Positions 1 through 8,030 of a stretch of 64,000 nt of DNA are shown here, piece after piece (position 1 is the stretch's first letter; each line of letters begins with the position of its first letter). The notes under the pieces are model-generated. The model worked only from the letters and a program-made list of their open reading frames with translations. It made no database searches and was not told the origin of the DNA. The DNA lies in assembly GCA_964550025.1 (NCBI GenBank), contig CAZJYI010000030.1, positions 1 to 64,000 of the forward strand, in the 5' to 3' direction. Made by a program: the position numbers and the translations under genes. This stretch comes from CAZJYI01 sp964550025. GTDB lineage: Bacteria; Verrucomicrobiota; Kiritimatiellia; UBA8416; CAYOBW01.

Positions 1-851
1 CCCAGTGGGGCACCTATGGCACGCCTGTATTCCTCCAGCTCAGAGAGGAGTGGATTGCCGGTAGCGACAAGGCGGAGTTCCTGGACCGCCTTGACCTGGA
101 AGGCTCGGTGCTGATGGCGCTGGACGACGTGCCCAAGTTCATCCGTCGGAACACTCGCATGGCGGCGAAGATCAAGTCGCTCCGCCGCCAGGATATTCCC
201 GAGTACCCGCCGGTATCCCTGCGGGAAGCCCTCGTCAATGCCGTCGTTCATACCGACTATGCGCAGCGTGGTTCGCAGATCATGGTATCGGTCTTCTCCA
301 ACCGGCTGGTGATTCAGAACCCGGGCATGATGCCGTTTGGCATGACGATCGAGGACTTCAAAGCCGGTGTCAGCCGCATCCGCAACCCGATCATTGCCCG
401 TGTGTTCCGTGAGCTGGATCTGATGGAGGAATGGGGTAGCGGCTATCGTCGAATCAGCGACGACTGCAAGGCTGGCGGTTACCTGACCCCGGAGTGGCAG
501 GAGTTGGCGTCGGTGGTGCGTGTCGAGTTCAGGCCGCATCCCCAATCGCCGGAGATTGCTTCTCTGACCACTGGGCCACGGGCCCAGTCACCGACCCAGT
601 CACCGACCCAGTCGAGCGACCCAGTGCTTCGTCTCCTGAGTTGCCTGGTGTCTGGCGAGAGATCGTCCGGGGACCTACGGAACATGCTCAATCTGAGCCA
701 TCGAGCGACTTTCCGAAAGAACTACCTGCATCCGGCATTGCGGGAGAATCTGATTGAATACACGATACCCAATAAACCCACGAGCCGCCTCCAGAAATAC
801 CGGCTCACCGAAAAGGGCCGCGGGAGGCTGAGCGCTGCCGCACAGGAATAG
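1..851 (+). CDS. ATP-binding AlbA_2/HATPase_c_4 regulator, 5' truncated
   Basis: This is the C-terminal part of a COG2865-type putative transcriptional regulator. The reading frame is open from the left edge (first complete codon at base 3), so the N-terminal AlbA_2/Schlafen-like DNA-binding part lies outside the window. The visible part contains the HATPase_c_4 signature EALVNAVVHTDYAQRG, then a VIQNPG strand, and the RNPIIARVF and EEWGSGYRRI helices that shape the nucleotide pocket in this family. A linker rich in SPTQ repeats (about bases 583-613) leads to a winged-helix-like tail. Family members are common accessory regulators linked to defence or stress islands. The domain is clear; the regulated target is unknown. 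Confidence 0.85.
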   Translation, partial: QWGTYGTPVFLQLREEWIAGSDKAEFLDRLDLEGSVLMALDDVPKFIRRNTRMAAKIKSLRRQDIPEYPPVSLREALVNAVVHTDYAQRGSQIMVSVFSNRLVIQNPGMMPFGMTIEDFKAGVSRIRNPIIARVFRELDLMEEWGSGYRRISDDCKAGGYLTPEWQELASVVRVEFRPHPQSPEIASLTTGPRAQSPTQSPTQSSDPVLRLLSCLVSGERSSGDLRNMLNLSHRATFRKNYLHPALRENLIEYTIPNKPTSRLQKYRLTEKGRGRLSAAAQE

Positions 852-941
852 GGATGCTGTCAGCACACATGTCCCCGTAGATGACAGAGTGAGTGGGCAA
901 AGTACCTGACACGGGAGTAGCCGCTGCCGACTGGGAACTTG

Positions 942-1004
942 GACAGGATTAGCAGGATCGACAGGATAGCCTCTCCCCATCCCGTAGATCCTGTAAATCC
1001 CGTC
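942..1004. repeat. Dispersed palindrome, family A
   Basis: The arms at 942-967 and 979-1004 are imperfect inverted copies of each other, and each is built from three 9-nt near-repeats of the kind GACAGGATT. A half copy lies at 1527-1552 and another hairpin copy at 2757-2814. Read as protein, the right arm gives HPVDPVNPVK, which explains spurious ORFs here. Bases 852-1688 hold no convincing gene, only this and related elements. Confidence 0.75.
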
Positions 1005-1043
1005 AAACAAGCAAGAGAATGGCGGACAGTGGCCGGGACGGGA

Positions 1044-1130
1044 TGGGTTGACGATTACGGCGATCTCTCGCGGCGGAGTGGACGACGGGCTCTTTCACCT
1101 CGTCGGCCGTTCTCGTCGCCGTTCTCGTAC
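1044..1130. repeat. Dispersed palindrome, family K
   Basis: A GACGATTACGGCGAT-like arm at 1044-1064 is answered by an inverted, TCGTCGCCGTTCTCGT-like arm at 1096-1130. The same words recur at 51093-51164, and a left-arm fragment lies near 1624-1650. Confidence 0.5.
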
Positions 1131-1284
1131 ACGCGAATCTCCTCCCTCTGAGGGTGACGAGTAGGGTAAAGACGAAGGCAAAGATTAAGGGTGAGCTGCT
1201 CTTCTCTTCGTCTTTGCCGTAATCTTTGCCCTCGTCTGCTGGGGCATGCGCTCGTTCCAGGATCACGTATACAGAACGACAGGG
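1124..1284. repeat. About 160-bp direct repeat, copy 1, with family B palindrome
   Basis: This segment is highly similar to 2167-2327. Its core (1156-1236) is an imperfect palindrome with arms of AAAGAC/AAAGAT words spaced about 12 nt apart. Related palindromes without the long flanks lie at 6580-6666, 19522-19592 and 34333-34416. Confidence 0.75.
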
Positions 1285-1526
1285 GAAGCCCCTTTCTCTT
1301 GTCGGCTCCCTCCGCAGTTTCCCATCGCTGCCGTGCCCCCTCGTAGGCCGGATATCCGATCCGGCACAGGGGACGCGGCAGTTCCGACAATGACACGAGA
1401 GTGACTTCCAACGAGGTGTCGCGATGCGAACTCAATGTGAGTGGACCGCAAGATGACAACAGATGCTGACGTGTACGTTCTATGCATCGGGGGCCGCCCT
1501 GAGTTCCTCCGTCGTCTTGGCACCGT

Positions 1527-1552
1527 ATCCCGTAGATCCTGTAAATCCCGTC
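1527..1552. repeat. Family A half element
   Basis: A single arm nearly identical to 979-1004 (ATCCCGTAGATCCTGTAA and onward), without a clear partner arm next to it. Confidence 0.65.
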
Positions 1553-1688
1553 AAGAAGACCAGGAAGGTGGCGGATAGTAGTGCGGAGAGACAGTCCCGC
1601 GGATGGGGATTTGCACGGATGGGATGGGTTGACGGCTATGGCGACGATTAGGATTGAGTCACGGGGCGGTCGGGCGTAGGCTTCAGCT

Positions 1689-1919
1689 ATGAAAGGGATT
1701 CGGTTTTCCCGTCATGCGCGGCGGCGAATGAAGCTGTACGGCATACCAGAAGACACGGTTATTGTGATCGTTCAGGGTTGTGACGCCGGTGCTGGCCGAC
1801 ATGAGGTCGTGAGTGATGTTCAGGGCTCTGTGTTGCCGCTCAAAGTCGTCTTTGAAGTGCGACCGGAGCCGGAGAGCCTGGTGATTACGGCATCTCCCTT
1901 GCGGAGGGCGAAACGATGA
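1689..1919 (+). CDS. DUF4258 protein, putative toxin-like partner
   Basis: A 76-residue basic protein of the DUF4258 family. It begins FSRHARRRMKLYGIPEDT, the usual N-terminal helix carrying the conserved His and Arg of this RelE/BrnT-like small-protein group, and ends in the typical strand LVITASPL. Its stop overlaps the start of the DUF2283 gene by 4 bases (ATGA), so the two are translationally coupled. DUF4258-DUF2283 pairs are widespread, mobile and organised like toxin-antitoxin modules, but biochemical proof is limited, so the toxin role is inference. Confidence 0.75.
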   Translation: MKGIRFSRHARRRMKLYGIPEDTVIVIVQGCDAGAGRHEVVSDVQGSVLPLKVVFEVRPEPESLVITASPLRRAKR

Positions 1920-2137
1920 AGGTTGTCTACGACAAGGAAGTCGACGCGCTTTACCTCAAACTCGGGGAAGATGCTCCAGAGGGTGTTGCGGAGATCTCGG
2001 AAGGTGTCAACCTGGACATTACACCTGCCGGGAAACTGGTGGGCATCGAGATCCTGGATGCCTCAAAACGCATGGATATCCAAACGATCCTCTCGTACGT
2101 GCTCGAACTCGACCGCGATGTGCTCCAGCCGGCGTAG
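1916..2137 (+). CDS. DUF2283 protein, putative antitoxin-like partner
   Basis: A 73-residue acidic protein that matches DUF2283 (COG5428) from end to end. The signature includes VVYDKEVDALYLKL, followed by an acidic EISEGVNLDI strand and VGIEILDAS. It overlaps the preceding DUF4258 gene by 4 bases. In toxin-antitoxin-like pairs the acidic partner usually neutralises the basic one, and I infer the same here. No DNA-binding domain is visible, so autoregulation is not predicted from sequence. Confidence 0.8.
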   Translation: MKVVYDKEVDALYLKLGEDAPEGVAEISEGVNLDITPAGKLVGIEILDASKRMDIQTILSYVLELDRDVLQPA

Positions 2138-2166
2138 ACGCGGAGAACTGGCTTCCTCCGCGCACG

Positions 2167-2327
2167 TACTCGTACACGCCAATCTCCTCCCTCTGAGGGT
2201 GACGATTAGGGTAAAGACGAAGGCAGAGATTAAGGGTGAGCTGCTCTTCTCTTCGTCTTTGCCGTAATCTTTGCCCTTGTCTTTCGGGGCAAGTGCTCTC
2301 TACAGGCTCACACGTGCAGAACGACAG
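2167..2327. repeat. About 160-bp direct repeat, copy 2, with family B palindrome
   Basis: Second copy of the segment at 1124-1284, starting just after the DUF2283 stop codon. The palindromic core is at about 2201-2282. Bases 2138-3048 contain no supported gene, only a succession of repeat elements. Confidence 0.75.
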
Positions 2328-2388
2328 AGGATCGCGGCCAGGGACTGGGTCCGCGGTCGCTGAGAAACCGTCCAACAGACCGAGGCTT

Positions 2389-2538
2389 GGCCACAATAGG
2401 CACAAAAGGCACAGAAGAAACGGCAGGGATGGACTGCGCTCCTGACGTCGAGATTCCTGCCGGGACAGTGAACGGCATTGAGGTGGGACAACACGGTGAA
2501 ATTCCTCCCCTTTTGTGATTCTTGTGCATTCTGTGGCC
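2389..2538. repeat. Dispersed palindrome, family C
   Basis: The left arm 2389-2417 is made of 9-nt words (CACAATAGG, CACAAAAGG, CACAGAAGA). The right arm 2510-2538 is its imperfect reverse complement, ending TTCTGTGGCC. The loop is about 90 nt and unrelated to the loop of the second copy at 49115-49238. Confidence 0.7.
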
Positions 2539-2616
2539 ATTCTCGTTGAATCGTTCCGGCTACCGGGTCATCTTGTTGGAGCAGTAGCGGCTACGGATTG
2601 GGAATTGAACCAGGGA

Positions 2617-2697
2617 AGGGCTGTTGAACCGCAAAGAAGGCAAAGATCGCAAAGAAGGGGAGAGTTCACCACGGAGACACAGAGGCACGGAGGGAGA
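2617..2697. repeat. Periodic half elements, families F and E
   Basis: Two abutting purine-rich tracts with internal periodicity: GCAAAGAAG-type 9-nt words (about 2630-2660), then CACGGAGA/CACAGAGG/CACGGAGG 8-nt words (about 2669-2695). No inverted partner was seen nearby, so they look like single arms of palindromes of the same general class. Confidence 0.5.
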
Positions 2698-2756
2698 GAG
2701 AAGGGAGAATCCGGTCTGGAGATCGACCCTATGGCCCGCCATTTTCGTCTTTTCTT

Positions 2757-2814
2757 GACGGGATTTACAGGATCTACGGGATGGGAGGGGCTATCCAGTT
2801 GATCCAGTCCGATT
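2757..2814. repeat. Dispersed palindrome, family A, third copy
   Basis: The left arm 2757-2782 is the reverse complement of the arms at 979-1004 and 1527-1552. The right arm 2793-2814 is a diverged inverted match (ATCCAGTTGATCCAGTCCG). Confidence 0.65.
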
Positions 2815-3048
2815 TCCCATTTGGCTGCAGCCATGCTGCGGTGTGTGTTCTCTGTTGTCCATAGAGACCATTGGGTGGAGGAATGAAGGGGAAGCGTATG
2901 GGCAACCTGGCAGTGGTTGCCGGTTGAGGAGGAACGCGCCATACTGGTTCAGGGGAACGCGTTGTGTTGAGAAAAGCTGAAGATTTTTCCTCTGGTGCTC
3001 GTTTGAGTTGCAGGAGGCCGTTCACCTGTTGATACGAAAGGAACCGTC

Positions 3049-3657
3049 ATGGCAAAACTCCCCGGCATATCTGCATTCGTTTTCGCTCTCGTGCTTGCCC
3101 CGCTGACATATACCGACCGTGCAGCGGCGCAAACCGGAAGCGTGCCCGTGGACCTTACGCGGTCCTCGTCGGGTCTCACGGACGAGAATGCTCTGCTCCG
3201 TCTTCACGGTGTCCCTGCGAAAGAACAGGGCTCCAAGAACGAGCTTCTGGTTCGTTCGCCGGCGCTTGTGGTGGGGCCTGTCATGGAAGGTGTCGGGCAG
3301 CCGCGGTTGTGCCGGTGGCGTCACGAGATGCTGGGGCAACGGGTACAGGTCGAGGGGTTGGCCCTGGGGAAACCGCCGTTGAAGCCGAGTATGATGACGA
3401 GACAGCGTGTTGTGTACGAGGGCGGGATGATCTTCATCAAGGGCACGGACTTCTTGAAGGCCGGCGCGGCCGGCAGAACCGTTCGCGTCACGGGGAAGCT
3501 GCGTCTTGACCCTGCGAGTGTCATGGAATTCAGCGGCCACGAATCGATCAAGGTCAACCAGTACTACTACATCGACGCCGAATCGGTCGAAGCCCTGGAG
3601 CGGGTCACCGAACCCTACCTCGTAGCACCGGCCTTGAGGCGCGAGGGTGACGGCTAG
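3049..3657 (+). CDS. Secreted protein of unknown function, OB-fold-like
   Basis: A 202-residue protein with a signal peptide: a basic start MAKL, a hydrophobic stretch to about residue 20, and a plausible cleavage after AAAQ near residue 28. The mature part alternates short beta strands (RVQVEGLALG, TVRVTGKL, YYYIDAESVE) in a pattern reminiscent of small OB-like folds, but I recognise no family. It stands alone between repeat-rich DNA upstream and the assembly gap downstream. A periplasmic or secreted location is inferred; the function is unknown. Confidence 0.6.
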   Translation: MAKLPGISAFVFALVLAPLTYTDRAAAQTGSVPVDLTRSSSGLTDENALLRLHGVPAKEQGSKNELLVRSPALVVGPVMEGVGQPRLCRWRHEMLGQRVQVEGLALGKPPLKPSMMTRQRVVYEGGMIFIKGTDFLKAGAAGRTVRVTGKLRLDPASVMEFSGHESIKVNQYYYIDAESVEALERVTEPYLVAPALRREGDG

Positions 3658-3764
3658 TCTGTGGGTGAGAAAGACGGTCAGAAGAGCCGTTCGTGACTCG
3701 GTTTGGGGCATTTCACACGGCGTCTTGGTAGCGCGGGAGTCCGTTCCGCGCGTGAGCAAACCAG

Positions 3765-3974
3765 GGGAACACCCAGAGAGATCGGGGGCCGCCGTCATCT
3801 CCTCTCCAGGGCCGTTCCCNNNNNNNNNNNNNNNNNNNNNNNNNNNNNNNNNNNNNNNNNNNNNNNNNNNNNNNNNNNNNNNNNNNNNNNNNNNNNNNNN
3901 NNNNNNNNNNNNNNNNNNNGGGAACACCCAGAGAGATCGGGGGCCGCCGTCATCTCCTCTCCAGGGCCGTTCCC
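3765..3974. other. Scaffold gap (100 N, 3820-3919) flanked by an identical 55-bp sequence
   Basis: The 55 bases before the N run (3765-3819) are repeated exactly after it (3920-3974). A round 100-N spacer is the usual placeholder for a gap of unknown size. The duplicated flank suggests overlapping contig ends that were not merged, or assembly broken within a tandem repeat. No gene is supported between 3658 and 4084. Confidence 0.9.
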
Positions 3975-3988
3975 AACCCATGCACGTG

Positions 3989-4048
3989 CGCGGAACAGAT
4001 TTCCGCGCTACGGGGAGACGCGGGACAGATTTCCGCGTTATGGGAGGT
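3989..4048. repeat. Two-copy 30-bp tandem palindrome
   Basis: Two units with a 30-bp period, each carrying ACAGATTTCCGCG preceded by CGCGG, so each unit is itself a small palindrome. A related word is seen at about 3731-3755. The element abuts the 3' end of the polyphosphate kinase gene. Confidence 0.6.
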
Positions 4049-4084
4049 CGCGCCCCATGTTGCTTTCTCCCCGCGCCAAGCGCG

Positions 4085-4915
4085 CTAGTAGATGTGCGGC
4101 ACGAAGTTCTGTTCGGCGTGCGGTGGGCGTTCGTAGCTGCTGGTGTCTTTGCGGGGCGGCAGCTCGATGGGATCGGGGGTAAGGTCCTCGTAGGCGATCA
4201 TGCTGAGCAGGTGGGACATGGTGTTGAGCCGGGCCTTCTTCTTGTCATCGGCTTCCACGACAAACCAGGGCGCTTCCTCGATGTCGGTGTGCTCGAACAT
4301 CTCGTCCTTGGCCTTGGAGTACTCCACCCAGAGCTCGCGCGACTTCATATCCATGGGGCTGAGCTTCCATCGCTTGGCCGGATCATCGATGCGTGCCTGG
4401 AAGCGTCGTTCCTGCTCTTCGTCGCTGACCGAGAACCAGTACTTGATCAGGATGATCCCGGAACGCATGAGCATGCGTTCGAATGACGGGCACGATCTGA
4501 AGAACTCCTGCAACTGTTCCGGTGTGCGGAATCCCATCACGCGGTCGACACCTGCGTGGTTGTACCACGAACGGTCGAAGAGGACGATTTCTCCGGCTGC
4601 CGGCAATTCGGCCACGTAGCGCTGGAAATACCACTGCGACTCCTCACGCTCGGTCGGCTTGTGCAGAGCGACCACGCGGGCCACGCGCGGATTGAGGCTC
4701 TCCGTGATGCGTTTGATGACCCCTCCCTTGCCGGCTGCATCGCGCCCTTCAAAGAGGACCACCACCTTGAGTCCCTTGGCCTTGACCCATTCCTGCAGTT
4801 TCACCAGTTCAGTCTGAAGCCGTGCCAGCTCCGCCTCGTAGAAAGCTTGCTTCAGCTTGCCGTTCTTCTTGTAGCGCTTCCTGTTGGTCTCGTCGCGCTC
4901 TGTCGTGTATGGCAT
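4085..4915 (-). CDS. ppk2: Polyphosphate kinase 2 (class I PPK2)
   Basis: A 276-residue cytoplasmic kinase that transfers phosphate between inorganic polyphosphate and nucleoside diphosphates. Key motifs are present: Walker A GRDAAGKGG at residues 57-65, the FDRSWYNHAGVDRVMGF segment with the Walker B Asp at 114, and the lid-region Arg-rich segment around ERRFQARIDDPAKRWK. The length is normal for a one-domain class I PPK2. It is monocistronic, with 311 bp of gene-free DNA upstream. Family knowledge indicates a preference for polyP-driven ADP or GDP phosphorylation, but the exact nucleotide cannot be read from the sequence. Confidence 0.95.
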   Translation of the reverse strand: MPYTTERDETNRKRYKKNGKLKQAFYEAELARLQTELVKLQEWVKAKGLKVVVLFEGRDAAGKGGVIKRITESLNPRVARVVALHKPTEREESQWYFQRYVAELPAAGEIVLFDRSWYNHAGVDRVMGFRTPEQLQEFFRSCPSFERMLMRSGIILIKYWFSVSDEEQERRFQARIDDPAKRWKLSPMDMKSRELWVEYSKAKDEMFEHTDIEEAPWFVVEADDKKKARLNTMSHLLSMIAYEDLTPDPIELPPRKDTSSYERPPHAEQNFVPHIY

Positions 4916-5226
4916 GTGTCATCTCCTGTCGACCTCCAAGGACTGCCTCACAGCGTAAATCAGTACGCCCGCTGCGTCAAACACAGGTGCCGGGTGAGGG
5001 GCAATTCTCATTCTGTCCTGCCGTTGGCCGAGGGGACGCCCTCACGGGCGCACTACAAACACAGACGCGCGTTTCCCTCGTTCGTAGTGCGCTCGTTTGT
5101 CCCGCCGCAGCCTCTCGGCGAAGGCGGATCAGAGCGTCCTCATGGCGCAAGGAAGGGAAAAACCTGCCACAATGAGGATTGCTGCTCTGGTTGACCTGGC
5201 GGCGGTTTCCTGTATGATCTGGTGTC
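4916..5226. other. Intergenic stretch with inverted repeat at 5048-5092
   Basis: This divergent region between ppk2 and the lipoprotein gene contains the perfect 9-bp inverted repeat GCGCACTAC / GTAGTGCGC at 5048-5056 and 5084-5092. It could carry promoters for both genes, but no convincing -35/-10 pair was found. Confidence 0.5.
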
Positions 5227-6165
5227 ATGAATGCGGATGATGTCAGGCGGGCGGTTGCCAAAGTCGTCATGATGCTGGTGCTCGCGGCGGTGTCAGGGGG
5301 CTGTGCCTCGGTTTTCAAGCGGCAGGTGCTCTACGAGGCGCCGCAGCCGGGCGCCAGCGACAGCCGGTACGTGATGCGGATCGAGAAATCGCAGAACCCG
5401 CTCACGGGGGCGAAAGAGGAGTACCCCACGCGGGAGTGCGACCTTTCCGAGGGGCCGGTGCGGGAGATGATGGCGGCCATGTACCGTCGTTTCTTCAAGG
5501 ACCCGGCGACGTTCGTGCCGCCGAGCGAGACGTCCGATGCGGGCGTTGTGGGCGCGGTGGTGGGGGCTGTGTTCGACGGGTTGGCGCGCGAGCGCGAAAG
5601 ACGCAAGCACGAAAGACGCGAACGCGAGCGGCGCGAGCGCGAGAGGCCCCCGCCCGGGAAGCGCGGGCACGAGAAGAGAGAGAGGGAACCGAAACCGCCC
5701 CCTCCTCCCCCTCCCGGGTCCTATCGCCCCCCATTGCGCGAAGACGGGCACCCGGCATCGATGTCCAAGCCCAGACCGGTATTCACGGCGGCGGAGATCG
5801 ACGCCCTCGCGCCGGAGCTCGTCCGGGCATTCGCCGGGCTGCGCAAGGGAGAGTACCTCACGCTGCGAACCCGGGCCTTTGACAGCCAGGGGCGCGGCGG
5901 ATCGAGATGGAACGAGAGCGAGGATGTATCGAGCATGACGATTCGCTTTCGCCCTGCGGGGAGATTTCTCGGCATTTCGCACGGGGCGGAGGTCACATGG
6001 GACTTCCACGAAGTGCACGGTCTCGAGTTCCGGGGCAAGGGAAACCAGGTGTTCACGTACACGACGCGTGAGGGTGGGTTCCGGGAGGAGTACGATTTCC
6101 TCGCCGTCTTCCCACGCGAGGCGCGCGATACGGACTACTGGCGTGTGCAGTTCCCCGTTGAGTGA
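5227..6165 (+). CDS. Lipoprotein with Arg/Glu-rich and poly-Pro linker
   Basis: A 312-residue protein with a lipoprotein signal: a hydrophobic stretch VVMMLVLAAVS then lipobox SGGC with Cys at 26. The N-terminal part (about 30-115) is globular. Residues about 118-165 are a low-complexity charged tract of RERER/HERRERER repeats followed by seven prolines, and a C-terminal beta-rich domain follows (about 180-312). The tract resembles a flexible periplasm-spanning or cell-wall-binding linker. No family was recognised. It is convergent with the remnant at 6172-6480. Attachment to the outer membrane is inferred from the lipobox. Confidence 0.6.
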   Translation: MNADDVRRAVAKVVMMLVLAAVSGGCASVFKRQVLYEAPQPGASDSRYVMRIEKSQNPLTGAKEEYPTRECDLSEGPVREMMAAMYRRFFKDPATFVPPSETSDAGVVGAVVGAVFDGLARERERRKHERRERERRERERPPPGKRGHEKREREPKPPPPPPPGSYRPPLREDGHPASMSKPRPVFTAAEIDALAPELVRAFAGLRKGEYLTLRTRAFDSQGRGGSRWNESEDVSSMTIRFRPAGRFLGISHGAEVTWDFHEVHGLEFRGKGNQVFTYTTREGGFREEYDFLAVFPREARDTDYWRVQFPVE

Positions 6166-6171
6166 GCCGCC

Positions 6172-6480
6172 TCAGGGCTTGCCCAGAACGCGGAAGTAGA
6201 GAGGGGGGGGCGCCCCCGGCGCGTTGGTGAAGCTCATCAGGCCGTATCTGCCGTGGACGTCCCGGAATTCCGGCACGTTGGTCCAGTCGGCAACGGGAAT
6301 CAGGGTTGTTGCGCGTTCGAGCGAGTAGTCCGTCCCGGCCGACGCCGTCCAGGTCAGGACGAGCTGTCCCCCCCAACTTCGGTTTCGACAATACTCAACG
6401 CCGGATTCCTGTCCAAGCTCGAACGGCGCAGCCCCGAGCGTTTCAATCGCCTGCGACACGTCACGGAGCCCGAGCCGCAC
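6172..6480 (-). pseudogene. Remnant of a secreted-protein C-terminus
   Basis: The frame encodes LVLTWTASAGTDYSLERATT, WTNVPEF and a final PPLYFRVLGKP. This is the beta-sandwich-type C-terminal domain that ends many secreted PVC-bacterial proteins; the gene at 20898-21593 ends similarly. No signal peptide or plausible N-terminal domain precedes it, and the 5' part of the frame is unlike a real protein start. I read it as the 3' relic of a larger gene, though a short intact gene cannot be excluded. Confidence 0.4.
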
Positions 6481-6579
6481 CCGCTCTTCGAGATCATTCC
6501 CGGAGATGTGAGAGACTGGGAGAGGACAACATGCGGGCGGGCGAAGCGAGGGCAGGAGTGTCTTGGCGGGACGGTGTGA

Positions 6580-6666
6580 GACTAGGGCAAAGATTAAGGC
6601 GAAAGATCAGGGCGAGGTTGGCTCCTTGCCATGGTCTTTCTCCCTAATCTTTCACCCTGTTCTGTC
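6580..6666. repeat. Family B palindrome, third copy
   Basis: The left arm carries GGCAAAGATTAAGGCGAAAG; the right arm at about 6624-6666 is its imperfect reverse complement (GGTCTTTCTCCCTAATCTTT). It lies downstream of the porin gene at 6723-7844. Confidence 0.7.
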
Positions 6667-6722
6667 GGTGCGCAGTTGCGGCTTCTCAGCCAAACAGCTG
6701 GGTGGTGGAGCTGACGGCCCTC

Positions 6723-7844
6723 CTACAGCAGGAACTGCACTCCCGCCAGGACCTGGTCGTCGCTGTCACCCCAGCGGTACTCGACTCCGACGCGGGCGTT
6801 GTGCCCCTTGAAGAAGTAGTGGACGCCGGCGGTGAAGTCGTTCACAGAATCTCCTTCGGAGGGGTCCTGCAGGCCGTACTTGCCGGTGAGCATGACCTTG
6901 TCGACCAGCACCCCGCCCTCGACAAACGCCGTGTTGCCGTCAAAGGCGGCATTGTCCCAGTTGTACCAGGCGCCGTTCAGCGTGACCGAGAGCGACTCGT
7001 TGAGTTTGACGCCGGACTGCACGTCGACCACGTAGCCCTCGGAATCCTTGACCACTGTTCTCGTGAGCGGTTCGGCTGGTGTTGTTGTCCTGGCCAGGGT
7101 GAGCGGGGCGGCTGTCTCGACGGGGACTTCCTCGGCCGTGGCGTCGGATTGCAGGTCGACACCGGCGCCGACACTCAGGTAGCTGCCTTTGCCGAGGCGG
7201 CTCTGGCTGTAAAACCAACTCGTCTCGACATCGCCGATCAGGTTGAGCGCTACGTGCCCGGTGAACCGGAGACCGGCATCGTCGTTCTTGATGCTGTTCT
7301 GCGCGTCATAGCCGTCAAAGACGCCGACGCGGTAGGCGAAGCGCTTCGCCACATTGCCGTGCAGTTCCGCACCGTAGTCGCGCCACACGAAGCTGTTGAC
7401 GAGCTTGACCTGTTCAGCGTTGTAGTCGTGGCCGAGAAGACTGGCGGCCGAGGAAACGCTTTCGAACGAGAACGGCAGCAGGATCAATCCGCCTTTGAGC
7501 CAGAGCTGTGAGTCATCGACGTCGAACAGCCTGAAGTCGACGAACGCATCCTGGATGTCGGTGGAAACGGACCCGACGCCGTTCATGCCGGCTTTGTCGT
7601 TGTCGGTTTCAACGAAGAACTTGATGCCGTCCTGAATCTGGCCGATCAGGATGATGCGGCCGCGACGCAGGTAGAAGTCTTCCTCGTCGGCCGCGTCGGA
7701 CTGGTAGCGATAGTGCACCTGGCCCAGGAAGGCCGGTTTGATCCAGGCCGAGCCGTCTTCCGTTACATTGAGCTGCGGCCCGGCGTTTGCCGCGACCGAA
7801 AACATGATCCCAAGAACAACGGCTCCGAGTACCTCTCTCTTCAT
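6723..7844 (-). CDS. OprO/OprP-like outer-membrane porin A
   Basis: A 373-residue beta-barrel protein related to the phosphate-selective porin O/P family. The start at 7844 is chosen because an AGGAGG site lies 7 bases upstream and MKREVLGAVVLGIMFSVAANA then forms a signal peptide; the longer open frame has neither. The mature protein begins with a strand region (FLGQVHYRYQ, YLRRGRIILIGQI) typical of the family and ends with the strand pair YYFKGHNARVGVEYRW and VLAGVQFLL. It is divergent from porin B. Substrate specificity cannot be read from the sequence, and phosphate selectivity is only a family label. Confidence 0.8.
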   Translation of the reverse strand: MKREVLGAVVLGIMFSVAANAGPQLNVTEDGSAWIKPAFLGQVHYRYQSDAADEEDFYLRRGRIILIGQIQDGIKFFVETDNDKAGMNGVGSVSTDIQDAFVDFRLFDVDDSQLWLKGGLILLPFSFESVSSAASLLGHDYNAEQVKLVNSFVWRDYGAELHGNVAKRFAYRVGVFDGYDAQNSIKNDDAGLRFTGHVALNLIGDVETSWFYSQSRLGKGSYLSVGAGVDLQSDATAEEVPVETAAPLTLARTTTPAEPLTRTVVKDSEGYVVDVQSGVKLNESLSVTLNGAWYNWDNAAFDGNTAFVEGGVLVDKVMLTGKYGLQDPSEGDSVNDFTAGVHYFFKGHNARVGVEYRWGDSDDQVLAGVQFLL

Positions 7845-7959
7845 CCTGTCACCCTCCTTTTGCTCATCTCCCACTTGGAAAAACCCGGCAACCATAGAGA
7901 GGAACCCCAGGTTTGTCAAAGCCGGAAAGCGTCCCCATCGTTTCTGGAATTCGTGGCGG

Positions 7960-7988
7960 TTGACAACAGCGCGCTTCTGAGCTAACCT
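7960..7988 (+). promoter_or_regulatory. Sigma70-type promoter for porin B
   Basis: TTGACA at 7960-7965 and TAACCT at 7983-7988 are separated by exactly 17 bases and lie about 43 bp before the porin B start codon, with GAGGAGGGAG as the ribosome site. This is the clearest consensus-like promoter in the window. Confidence 0.6.
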
Positions 7989-8030
7989 CGCACACCGAAG
8001 GGAGATACGCCAATTGAGGAGGGAGCCGCC

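Noticed and set aside
939..1651. Short open frames encoding HPVDPVNPVK-type peptides
   Set aside because: They are translations of dispersed family A repeats, with no ribosome site or conserved start.
5293..6018. Long antisense frames opposite the Arg/Glu-rich lipoprotein
   Set aside because: They follow from the high GC content and low-complexity codons of the real gene.
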